A stretch of 64,000 bases of DNA from CBDCVN01 sp965223585 (GTDB lineage Bacteria > Deinococcota > Deinococci > Deinococcales > Trueperaceae): the NCBI GenBank assembly GCA_965223585.1, contig CBDCWW010000022.1, forward strand, positions 620,001 through 684,000, in the 5' to 3' direction. The position numbers were made by a program, and so were the translations under genes. The notes under the pieces are model-generated. The model was not told where the DNA came from. It did no database searches and saw only the letters and a program-made list of their open reading frames with translations. This document shows positions 44,767 to 52,683 of the stretch, piece after piece; position 1 is the stretch's first letter, and each line of letters opens with the position of its first letter.

Positions 44767-47763
44767 TCAATTGTTTAACTTTTGTAATGTTGCTTGATAA
44801 GCTTCTTGAGCTATAGGAGGCAAAGGTGCAGCAATCTCTCTGCGCAAACTCTCAGTTTTTGCTAGCATTTCAGCAGCTAATTCAGGCTCTTCTGTAGCAA
44901 TTTTTAGATATGCTAAAGCTTCATAGCATTGAGCTAAACCCAGTTTGTCATCAATCTCTTCACGTAAGTTTAGACTGCCACTTATAAATTCTAAGGCCAG
45001 ACTGTAATCTTTCTGAATATAGGCTAGTTTACCTTGGACTAAATGTGTATGGGCTATGCCCCACTTGTAGCCATCTATAATTCGCCAATAATCTTTCGCT
45101 TCATTAAGGCAGGTTTCAGCAGATGTTAAATCCCCCTGCTCACACCTTATATCAGCTAATAATGTTGCTGCTAAAGCTGGGACTTCTTGGTTACTAGACT
45201 CATGAAATAGCTCCAAACTTTCTTGGGCGTATTCAATAGCCTTTACTAGGTTGCCTTGTTCAAAAAAGCTTCTGCTTTGCAAATATTTAGCCCAGCCAGT
45301 GACTGGCCCGCTTTCTATATGCTCGAGTATACTAAAGGCCTCTAAAAGTAACTGTGTACCTTTATTGTAGTTACCTAAAGTATTTTCTGCCCAAGCCAAG
45401 TTAGCAAAAGCGAAAGCTATTCCACGCTTATCATTGACTTCTTGTCTCATTTTTAGGCTCTCTTGAAAAAATGGTTTAGCTTTAAGTGGTTCTCCTTTGA
45501 AAAGAGCTAACCAAGCCAAATTATTTAAAGACAGCGCCACACCTCGTTTGTTGTTTAAGTTTTTGCTTTTCTCTAGGGCTTCTTCAGAAAGTTCTTGCCC
45601 TTTGGCAATATAGCCACAGTGAAAACTAACCCAACTCAAATTGTTTAGAATGTTGACCAAAACTAGTTTATTATCAAAGCCTCGAGTAATAATTAAGCTT
45701 TCTTCAAGAACCAATCTAGCTTTGTCAAAGTTCCCTATAGAAAACATTAAAGTACCTAAACCATTTAGAGCTTTAGCTCGATTTATTGTTTTAACTTGGG
45801 CTTTAGGATGATTTAGTAAACCTTCTAAGCGCAAACAGCCTTCACGCATGTGACCACGCACCATCCAAAAACGCCAAACAGAATTAGCTAGCTTTAAGCC
45901 TGACTCAACTTCACCTGTAACTTCTATCCAAGAAATCACAGCACGGATATTATCATGTTCTGCAGCCAACCTAGTAAACCATTCGGTTTGCTTAGCTCCA
46001 GTAAGTTCTGGCTCTGCTTGCTCAACTAGAGAGAGGTAATAACTAGCATGAGCTTTTTGTAAATCTTCAGATTCTCCTGATTGTTTTAAGCAACTTAGAG
46101 CATATTTGCGTATGGTCTCTAGCATAAAAAAACGCATCTCACCAGAATTTTGCTCTTCAGAGCGTATTAGACTCTTATCAATTAATCCTGCTACACCATC
46201 TAGAACCTCTAATCCTTGACAAACAACTTCAGCTGCTTCTAAGCTAAATCCTCCTACAAAAATAGCCAACCTTCTAAAAAGTACTTGCTCAGTTTCTGCT
46301 AAAAGGCTATAGCTCCAATCAATAGCTGCCTGCAGTGTCTGATGGCGACTAGGGATATCTTTAGTTTGATTTTTAAGAATCTCAAGCCGACTATCTAAGC
46401 GTTTTAGCAGTGCTTTAGGACTCAACATTTTGATTCGTGCAGATGCTAAGTAAATAGCTAAAGGTAAACCATCTAAAGAACAGCATATTTCAGCAACTGC
46501 TCTAGCATTTTCTTCATTAAGAAAAAAATTAGGCTTAATGTTTTTAGCGTTTTCAACAAATAAAGCAATAGCAAGATAATTTAATAAATCATTAACAGCA
46601 GGCAAATTGTGTAAATCAGGCAAGCTTAGAGGTTCAAGGGGATATTCTTGTTCTAAACTTAGATGCAATGGAACACGGCTAGTTACTAGTAGTTTTATAT
46701 TAGGGCAACTTTGTAAAAGTTCACTGAGTATCGAGGAAGCTACTGTAACATGCTCAAAGTTATCAAGTACTAATAAAATTTGCTTATCTTTTAAAAAAGA
46801 TCTAATACTATCAATAACAGGCCTAGTAGGATTTTCAGCCACGTCTAAACTTTGAGCTATTCTCGAGGCCACTAAGTCAGGGTCATTAATAGCTTCTAAA
46901 GAAACAAAGTATAATCCATCTTTAAAGTATTCCTTATCCAGTAAATGTTTAGCCACTTGTAAAGCCAAAGAAGTTTTTCCTACCCCTCCAGTACCAACTA
47001 CGGTCAAAAGTCGACAATCTTTTTGTAGTAAATCTTGTATTTCTGCTAGTTCCTTTTCGCGCCCCATAAATAAAGGAGACAAAGGAGGCAAATTATTTTT
47101 AGGCCTTCTTTGCTCTTTGCTAATTGTCGGCTTAATTTCTTGAGCAGCAGGAGTAATACCATATTCTTGGAGTTCTTTTTTAATCTGGTGAAGTTCTGGG
47201 CTACTACTTGCTGAAAGCAAATTATAGCAAAGTTCCAAATCTTGTATTTCTAAATGAGGTGCTCCAGCAAGGTTATAGGCCAGCTCCGCATGTTTAACAG
47301 CAATGTTATATTCACCCTCACTTGCTTTTTTGTCTGCAAACTTCAAAATAGCTTGACGAGTTAACTGGGCTAAATGCTCACGTTTAGTATACACCCACTC
47401 TTCTAACTCTACACTCCAATTACTAAGGTAAAATCCCTCTAAAAATGCTCCCTTATAAAGCCTACAGATACCTTCGACATCTTCTTGCGCAATAGCAGTC
47501 ATTAGAGACTTAACATCAGTATCAACAAGGGAACATAGTTGCATAGGACTAGCTTCAATTGCTTCAGGTACTTCACGTCTTAATTGAGCCAAAGTTACGC
47601 CTAAGCTTTTCATATGGTCAGAAGCTTCTGGCCAGAAAAGCTCAGCTATATGACGCCTTTCTTGAGGACCTTCAAGGGCTAAGTAGCACAGTAAAAGCAA
47701 AGGCTTAGGGCGACTAAAGGTTGTTTCTTTAAGCTCGAGTTTACCCAAAGTGCACAAAAGCAT
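44767..47763 (-). CDS. BTAD/NB-ARC/TPR transcriptional regulator (AfsR-like)
   Basis: This 998-residue protein has an N-terminal winged helix (1-~85, LLLLCYLALEGPQERRHIAE), BTAD (~85-200), then an NB-ARC ATPase (~225-480; Walker A VGTGGVGKTSLALQVA, Walker B LLVLDNFEHV). The remainder is a long TPR array (~640-990, e.g. ALSLNNLAWLALFKGEPLKA). This is the AfsR/LAL-like STAND design: ligand or partner binding to the TPR part releases an ATP-driven activator. It is transcribed divergently from the lipoprotein cluster and its start codon touches the duplicated leader, so control of that cluster is the natural hypothesis. Confidence 0.92.
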   Translation of the reverse strand: MLLCTLGKLELKETTFSRPKPLLLLCYLALEGPQERRHIAELFWPEASDHMKSLGVTLAQLRREVPEAIEASPMQLCSLVDTDVKSLMTAIAQEDVEGICRLYKGAFLEGFYLSNWSVELEEWVYTKREHLAQLTRQAILKFADKKASEGEYNIAVKHAELAYNLAGAPHLEIQDLELCYNLLSASSSPELHQIKKELQEYGITPAAQEIKPTISKEQRRPKNNLPPLSPLFMGREKELAEIQDLLQKDCRLLTVVGTGGVGKTSLALQVAKHLLDKEYFKDGLYFVSLEAINDPDLVASRIAQSLDVAENPTRPVIDSIRSFLKDKQILLVLDNFEHVTVASSILSELLQSCPNIKLLVTSRVPLHLSLEQEYPLEPLSLPDLHNLPAVNDLLNYLAIALFVENAKNIKPNFFLNEENARAVAEICCSLDGLPLAIYLASARIKMLSPKALLKRLDSRLEILKNQTKDIPSRHQTLQAAIDWSYSLLAETEQVLFRRLAIFVGGFSLEAAEVVCQGLEVLDGVAGLIDKSLIRSEEQNSGEMRFFMLETIRKYALSCLKQSGESEDLQKAHASYYLSLVEQAEPELTGAKQTEWFTRLAAEHDNIRAVISWIEVTGEVESGLKLANSVWRFWMVRGHMREGCLRLEGLLNHPKAQVKTINRAKALNGLGTLMFSIGNFDKARLVLEESLIITRGFDNKLVLVNILNNLSWVSFHCGYIAKGQELSEEALEKSKNLNNKRGVALSLNNLAWLALFKGEPLKAKPFFQESLKMRQEVNDKRGIAFAFANLAWAENTLGNYNKGTQLLLEAFSILEHIESGPVTGWAKYLQSRSFFEQGNLVKAIEYAQESLELFHESSNQEVPALAATLLADIRCEQGDLTSAETCLNEAKDYWRIIDGYKWGIAHTHLVQGKLAYIQKDYSLALEFISGSLNLREEIDDKLGLAQCYEALAYLKIATEEPELAAEMLAKTESLRREIAAPLPPIAQEAYQATLQKLNN

Positions 47764-47769
47764 GAAAAT

Positions 47770-47775
47770 AGTCTA
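47770..47775 (-). promoter_or_regulatory. -10 box of a leaderless promoter (AfsR-like regulator)
   Basis: TAGACT on the minus strand ends 6 nt before the ATG at 47763; no ribosome-binding site. It lies inside the duplicated leader region. Confidence 0.5.
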
Positions 47776-47912
47776 TCAAATTTATTAAGCACTTAGGAAT
47801 AGGTCTTTGTGGATTGTTGTTAGGGGTTTTTAGTAATTTTTAGTTCTATTTTAGAGGTCTTTTAGTTTTGCTTCTGACATCCTACTAATCAGCATCGTAA
47901 TGATGCACTTGC

Positions 47913-47961
47913 GAGAAACAAGTTAACAAAATGATTCAAAACCATCTTGTTAGTTTTTCTC
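47913..47961 (+). promoter_or_regulatory. structured 5' leader hairpin, copy 1
   Basis: GAGAAA (47913-47918) pairs with TTTCTC (47956-47961), and TAACAA (47924-47929) with TTGTTA (47947-47952), enclosing a ~17-nt loop. It ends 9 nt before AAGGAG and the lipoprotein ATG at 47984. All four arms are identical in the second copy at 52535. It is a candidate cis-acting RNA element. Confidence 0.55.
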
Positions 47962-47983
47962 AAATTTTTTAAGGAGATTTTTT

Positions 47984-49297
47984 ATGAAAAGTAAGTTCAA
48001 AGTTTTACTCCTACTAATTTTAGTAGGCACATTTACAGTCTTGTTTTTGTCAGCTTGTGGGCAGCAATCACAAATTCACGACGAAGCAACACTAGATAGT
48101 TTGGCATTACCCCCTACACAAGTGCTGGTAGATAATGTCAATGGTGGCCCTGGTGCACTGTTTGGTCACAGCGTCGATATTGCTGACCCAAGTGCTGACC
48201 TTGCTATTGTGGGGGCACCAAGGACAGGCTTACCGACAAATCCTGTGGGTAGCGCCACTATCTACCGTAAGACCTCTCCAACAGACCTTTGGGTGTTTGA
48301 GGATGACCTTGACCTGCCGCCATCACCGCTTCAACAAGCTGGTGAGCATTTCGGGGATCAAGTCGCCATTACCCCCTCAACTGCTGCACTGAATAACGAT
48401 TATGCTTTTGTTTCGGCAACAGGTCTCAACAATGGTCAAGGTGCTGTTTTTGTCTACCAAAAGGTCGGACCAAGCAACTGGCCACATGTTGATACACTGG
48501 TGGATAATAATGGTGCTGCAGGTGACAGCTTTGGCAGTGACCTTGCCTTAAACATTACAGGAACAACACCACGCTTATTGGTGGCTGCAAGTGGCAAAGA
48601 AGCCGTTTTTATTTATGAGTTTAACGGCAGTAATTGGACTCAAACGCCAAACAACCCACTGACCTACAAAAATTCAGAGGGTTTTGGCAAAGCCGTTGCC
48701 TTAAGTGAAGATGTCATTTTTGTTGGTGCCCCTAACAATACTGTGGGTACAAACAGTCATCAAGGAATTGTTCACGCCTTTGTTGAGACTCCAACTGGTT
48801 GGAATCATGTGCAAAAAATTCATGTACCAACGGGTGCCGCAGATGACTTCTTTGGCAGCGCTATTTCAGCCGATCATAAAGCTAAGTTTGTAGCTATTGG
48901 TGCGCCTGGACCTAATCTGGGCCAAAAGGATGGTACGGTGTATATCTTTAAGCGTCAAGGTTCCACGGGTACCATCTGGAATCAGTCACAACCACCCTTG
49001 AATCCAGCGCTTGGCACAGCTAGACGCTTCGGGAGTGTGCTTGCCCTTGATGGCAGTGGCACCAAACTGTTTGTGGGTGCACCCGGCATCACAGGTGTTG
49101 CAAGTCACGTTTTCCGCTATAAGATGGCATCAAATGGGACGCTTTTGCCTTCGGGCACAGTCCTTATTAACTCGCTGCCCGGAACCCAATTTGGTAATTC
49201 CTTGGCTTACGTATCACCTCAACTATTAGTGGGTGCACCTAATGCCCCAGGTAGCCAAGGTCTTAATCAAGGTAATGTCCACGCGCTACTTCAATAG
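47984..49297 (+). CDS. FG-GAP repeat lipoprotein
   Basis: This 437-residue protein has the ribosome-binding site AAGGAG. The lipoprotein signal MKSKFKVLLLLILVGTFTVL is followed by FLSAC-G (lipobox). The rest consists of about seven propeller blades with the FG..(V)A and VGAP pattern of integrin-alpha FG-GAP repeats (FGHSVDIA, FGDQVAIT, FGSDLALN, FGKAVALS ... FVGAPNN, FGSAISAD, FGSVLALD, FGNSLAYV ... LVGAPNA). It is probably anchored on the cell surface or outer membrane and binds a ligand or polymer. It starts the lipoprotein cluster. Confidence 0.88.
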   Translation: MKSKFKVLLLLILVGTFTVLFLSACGQQSQIHDEATLDSLALPPTQVLVDNVNGGPGALFGHSVDIADPSADLAIVGAPRTGLPTNPVGSATIYRKTSPTDLWVFEDDLDLPPSPLQQAGEHFGDQVAITPSTAALNNDYAFVSATGLNNGQGAVFVYQKVGPSNWPHVDTLVDNNGAAGDSFGSDLALNITGTTPRLLVAASGKEAVFIYEFNGSNWTQTPNNPLTYKNSEGFGKAVALSEDVIFVGAPNNTVGTNSHQGIVHAFVETPTGWNHVQKIHVPTGAADDFFGSAISADHKAKFVAIGAPGPNLGQKDGTVYIFKRQGSTGTIWNQSQPPLNPALGTARRFGSVLALDGSGTKLFVGAPGITGVASHVFRYKMASNGTLLPSGTVLINSLPGTQFGNSLAYVSPQLLVGAPNAPGSQGLNQGNVHALLQ

Positions 49298-49324
49298 AGC
49301 TATTTAAACTTAAGGAGAATAAAA

Positions 49325-49627
49325 ATGAAATATAAACAACAGAAACACATTATAAGAGCTGTTCTCATGACCCTTTGTGTCATAGCCTTTGGGCTAGCTT
49401 TGGCACAGTATATCGACACCCACATCACCAGAAGTGAGGCTGTCCCGTTGTCGGACAATGAAATGCAAGTACAGGACACCATGACCACGGAACAAGATGC
49501 TGAGCTAAGTGCAGATGCACCAATGGTTAATGAGGATAGCACTGAGGCCAACATCATCACCGATAACATCATCGGGTTACAAGACGGCACCAGCAACGCC
49601 ATATTCGATGAAGGTGATTTGCCCTAG
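49325..49627 (+). CDS. short exported acidic peptide, IDTHITR type 1
   Basis: This 100-residue protein has the ribosome-binding site AAGGAG. The signal peptide covers ~11-28 (VLMTLCVIAFGLALA), after which the mature N-terminus reads QYIDTHITRSEAVPL. The remainder is acidic and disordered-looking. The next gene encodes a paralogue sharing only the signal peptide and the Q(Y/H)IDTHITR start. No known family. It follows the FG-GAP gene by 27 bp and is probably in its operon. Confidence 0.7.
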   Translation: MKYKQQKHIIRAVLMTLCVIAFGLALAQYIDTHITRSEAVPLSDNEMQVQDTMTTEQDAELSADAPMVNEDSTEANIITDNIIGLQDGTSNAIFDEGDLP

Positions 49628-49672
49628 GGTCCTTTGGTTTCAACATAACAAATACAAAGGAGACAGTAAAAA

Positions 49673-49975
49673 ATGATTCATAAATACACATATTTAAGGA
49701 AAATCATGAAACTTAAAACACACCTTATAAACCCTATTCTTCTGGGGATTTTTTTCCTAGTGCTTGGCACAGTGTCAGCACAGCATATCGATACCCATAT
49801 CACAAGATTCACGATCATCGATCTAGAAGATGAGTCTCGTCAAGAGGACGCTGAAGAGGAAGAATATTTGGCACCTATATCACCGTTGCCAACCTCGAGT
49901 GATAACTTGTATGTAGACCCTCATAACGTCGATGTGAACGGTAATACAAATCAAGATGCAGTCTATTCTGACTGA
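49673..49975 (+). CDS. short exported acidic peptide, IDTHITR type 2
   Basis: This is a 100-residue product from ATG 49673 (AAAGGAG upstream), or 89 from ATG 49706 (AAGGAAAATC upstream). The second start gives a more typical signal peptide, MKLKTHLINPILLGIFFLVL. The mature part begins QHIDTHITRFTIIDLEDE and is very acidic. Paralogue of 49325-49627. The shared nonapeptide after the cleavage site suggests a processed or recognised N-terminus. Confidence 0.7.
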   Translation: MIHKYTYLRKIMKLKTHLINPILLGIFFLVLGTVSAQHIDTHITRFTIIDLEDESRQEDAEEEEYLAPISPLPTSSDNLYVDPHNVDVNGNTNQDAVYSD

Positions 49976-50140
49976 GTCTAGACCAGCTAGAGGGGTAGCA
50001 CTTTGCTGCCCCTCTAGTAGGAAATTAAAAACAAAGATAATGAAGGAGTTAAAAATATGAAAAGGCAAGAAAACAAAATTCAAGACGGCTGTTTCTCAAA
50101 CAGTCGATGTCAACAAAAGATAAGTTTAAGGAATATAAAA

Positions 50141-51373
50141 ATGAATAAGTCAATCATCTATTTGTTGGGCGCATTACTGCTCGGCATTCTATTAGCAGCC
50201 TGTAGTTCCACTGAAATACCAGAAGAGACAATGCCAACAGGCGAATCGAGAGAAGCAATTGAGATGCGCACAGGCAGTCCGGTTGCGGTCGAAATGAGTT
50301 TGGAAGAAGCCTTAGCAACAGCAGAGCAGGAGCTTGCAGCCCAAGACGAGGACGAGGGCTTACAGCCTCAATTCACCACCACCACAGGTATACTCATGTC
50401 CCATATTAGGGACACTAGCCTTAGGATTGGGGTAGATTATGAAGATCCAGGAAGATTCACCAACACTCAAAAGAATAAGCTTAAGGAGCATATTCGTAAT
50501 GCAATTAGGGCTTGGCTAAATCCCCTCCGTAGTATGTATGGTGGGGGATTGATCACAAACAGCATTCTCATCTATGACGTGACAGACAGCTCAAACTCTG
50601 TAGACTTAACCGTCAGGTTCCCTGATGAGAACGGACGGGCTTCCTACAATGCCGGAGCCAAAGAGATTGTTATGCACGCAAATCGCAATGATAGCTATAT
50701 GAGGTATCTGCACGAATTTGGTCACGCGTTTGGCCTTGGAGACGCCTATATTGAAGGTATATGGACCTGTCAGGCAGGGCAGTACACACAATCTGTTATG
50801 TGTGATGACAATGCCGTAGTGGATCTCACTGCTGATGATCTTAGAGGGATCAAGTATAATTACTGCCGTACTTTCTCCAACTGTAACAGCAACGATTACC
50901 TAGATATGTATGGTGGCAATGGCGGTTCTTTAGCTACTTCAGAGTGTTCTAGTGACAAAATCGTTGGTGGCATTAGAGTACGTTCAGGCTCGAAGATTGA
51001 CGCTTTAGAAATTCGCTGTCGAACCTTTCCTTATGGAACTTACACTGCTGGCTCACCAACTGTGAAATTTGGGGGAAGTGGTGGCAGTTACAACTATCAT
51101 TACTGTGGTTATGGTGAGTACGTCCACGGTGTGAAGCTTCGCACAGGCGGGCTTGTAGATTCTTTCCAATTCTATTGTACCAATGGTGACATAAGCAACT
51201 GGTCAGGTGGTTGGTCGCCTCAATATGGTGGGAACGGTGGTAGTATTCGTTATTACTTTTGTCCGCCAGAGTACCCTGCTATGAAAGGGTTACGCGGTAA
51301 AGGTGGTAGCTTGGTGGATAAAATTGGTTTGACCTGCTCTACTAAAGATGGTGAATATTCGATAAACCTCTAA
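50141..51373 (+). CDS. lipoprotein zinc metalloprotease with jacalin-like repeats
   Basis: Start ATG 50141 (AAGGAATATAAAA upstream, MNKSIIYLLGALLLGILLAAC lipobox); a longer frame from 50057 adds a polar lead. 410 residues. The zinc motif YLHEFGHAFGLGDAY (HExxHxxGxxD) marks a metzincin-like or M57/M10-related protease. The C-terminal half has three Gly-rich repeats, MYGGNGGS..C..DKIVGGIRVRSGS, KFGGSGGS..C..YVHGVKLRTG and QYGGNGGS..C..MKGLRGKGGS, each with paired cysteines. These look like jacalin-type or similar carbohydrate-binding blades. A surface protease that binds glycans is a fair inference. Confidence 0.8.
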   Translation: MNKSIIYLLGALLLGILLAACSSTEIPEETMPTGESREAIEMRTGSPVAVEMSLEEALATAEQELAAQDEDEGLQPQFTTTTGILMSHIRDTSLRIGVDYEDPGRFTNTQKNKLKEHIRNAIRAWLNPLRSMYGGGLITNSILIYDVTDSSNSVDLTVRFPDENGRASYNAGAKEIVMHANRNDSYMRYLHEFGHAFGLGDAYIEGIWTCQAGQYTQSVMCDDNAVVDLTADDLRGIKYNYCRTFSNCNSNDYLDMYGGNGGSLATSECSSDKIVGGIRVRSGSKIDALEIRCRTFPYGTYTAGSPTVKFGGSGGSYNYHYCGYGEYVHGVKLRTGGLVDSFQFYCTNGDISNWSGGWSPQYGGNGGSIRYYFCPPEYPAMKGLRGKGGSLVDKIGLTCSTKDGEYSINL

Positions 51374-51479
51374 AAGCCCACAAACAATCGTCATAAGGTG
51401 AGGTAAAGGCTCCACCCTATACCTTGCCTTGCCTCTTCACCTCCTCACTTTACTGATACAGCAATCATTTTAGCCTAGA

Positions 51480-52100
51480 TAGGACTCGAGCCCTGCCAGT
51501 GCTGCAACCGTGAATGGTGCAAAACGGCAAGGGGCAATATACATTTTTGATTATGACCTTAGCTCTGGCAACTGGCAGCAAAGTGCCAAGCTCGTTGCCA
51601 ATGACAGTGCTGCCAATGATATGTTTGGCAAAGCCCTGAGCTGGGTCGATAACGACACCATCCTAGTAGGTGCCCCGCAAGCCAATGTAGGTGCGAATGT
51701 CAATGCAGGGGCCGTTTACCGCTTTGAGAAGCAGGGGCAAAGCTGGCAGCAGACACAGAAGATTGTTCCGCAAAATGCTGAGGCGCAGAGACTCTTTGGT
51801 TGGTCACTTGCTTGCTGTTATAGTGATATGACTGCTTCACCCCCCAAAGAACAGCTTGTAGTTGGGGCCTATGGTGATGGTACAATCAGTGGTCAATGGC
51901 ACAAAGGAGCCGTTTACCGCTTTGAGGCCGATTCAAACAACCAGTGGGCACAGGTAAGCAAACTCACGCTTGATCACGGTGCTGATTATGACCGTTTTGG
52001 CCTTGCTGCCGCAGCAGGGGTGAATACCTTACTTGTCAGTGCACCTTATGAGGATGTAGATGGCAATGTGGATGAAGGGCAGGTTTACGTCCTTCGCTGA
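51480..52100 (+). pseudogene. FG-GAP repeat protein, 5'-truncated
   Basis: The frame is open from about 51480 and gives PASAATVNGAKRQGAIYIF, then four FG-GAP blades (MFGKALSWVDNDTILVGAPQ, LFGWSLACCYS, YDRFGLAAAAGVNTLLVSAP). No signal peptide or start with ribosome-binding site is present. The sequence is closely related to the C-terminal blades of 54747-56515 (SLACCYSD versus TIACCYID). It is a truncated duplicate. GTG 51510 could start a 196-residue cytosolic product, which would be pointless for this family. Confidence 0.75.
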
Positions 52101-52134
52101 AACGTTGACACTTAAAACCTACTAAATTTGCCTA

Positions 52135-52167
52135 AGCAGGTGGCTATTTGTTGCCACCTGCTTTTTC
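52135..52167 (+). terminator. rho-independent terminator
   Basis: AGCAGGTGGC (52135-52144) pairs with GCCACCTGCT (52153-52162), followed by TTTT. It lies 34 bp past the FG-GAP remnant. Confidence 0.92.
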
Positions 52168-52214
52168 ATTAAATGCTTTGATACAAAGGGCAGCTACTTG
52201 ACCATCTTTGAGAA

Positions 52215-52275
52215 GAAGATATGTTTATCTTGCTTGATAATTTTGAGCAGCTTCTAAGCGTTGCTATGTTGTGCT
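52215..52275 (+). pseudogene. NB-ARC regulator Walker-B scrap
   Basis: A plus-strand frame reads EDMFILLDNFEQLLSVA, the Walker B region of AfsR/BTAD-type ATPases (compare LLVLDNFEHV in the two intact regulators). Only ~17 residues are recognisable. It lies just before the duplicated leader copy 2, suggesting that a regulator gene was once next to this copy too. Confidence 0.45.
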
Positions 52276-52381
52276 GCTTATTTAGTGTTAAGAATGATTC
52301 CCTATTGGTAACCTTTTGGGAACACCCTTAACTTACAAGTTGAGTGGGGCTCGAGCTAACAGACTTGCCTGTAACAGAAGA

Positions 52382-52683
52382 GCATGAAAATAGTTTATCA
52401 AATTTACTAATCACCTAGGAATAGGTCTTTGTGGACTGTTTTTTGGGGTTGTTAGGGATGTTTAGTTCTATTTTAGATGTTTTTTAGTTTTGCTTCTGGC
52501 ATCCTGCTAATCAGCATCGTAATGATGCACTTGCGAGAAACAAGTTAACAAAATGATTCATAACCATCTTGTTAGTTTTTCTCAAATTCTTAAGGAGATT
52601 TTTTTATGAAAAATCAATTCAAAGTTTTACGCTTACTAATCTTAGTAGGCACATTTACAGTCTTATTTTTGTCAGCTTGTAAT
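52382..52683 (+). repeat. duplicated leader plus lipoprotein signal sequence, copy 2
   Basis: Matches 47760-48060 from the regulator start codon remnant (GCATGAAAATAG) through the leader, ribosome-binding site and signal peptide to the lipobox. Here it drives the astacin-like protease gene, whereas copy 1 drives a pure FG-GAP protein. Confidence 0.88.
52535..52583 (+). promoter_or_regulatory. structured 5' leader hairpin, copy 2
   Basis: GAGAAA (52535-52540) pairs with TTTCTC (52578-52583) and inner TAACAA with TTGTTA, the same as in copy 1. AAGGAG and the ATG at 52606 follow. Changes between the copies fall mainly outside the pairing arms. Confidence 0.55.

Larger units (their letters stand above)
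47760..48060 (+). repeat. duplicated leader plus lipoprotein signal sequence, copy 1
   Basis: From the regulator's start codon to the lipobox of the first lipoprotein, ~300 bp match 52382-52683 at most positions, including about 220 bp of non-coding DNA. Conservation stops right after the lipobox codons (GCTTGT), where the two proteins become unrelated. The unit thus carries promoter, leader and export signal as a module. Confidence 0.88.

Noticed and set aside
50057..50140. Earlier start for the metalloprotease lipoprotein at 50057
   Set aside because: It would place a polar 28-residue lead before a perfect lipoprotein signal; ATG 50141 has its own ribosome-binding site and the same layout occurs at 56705.
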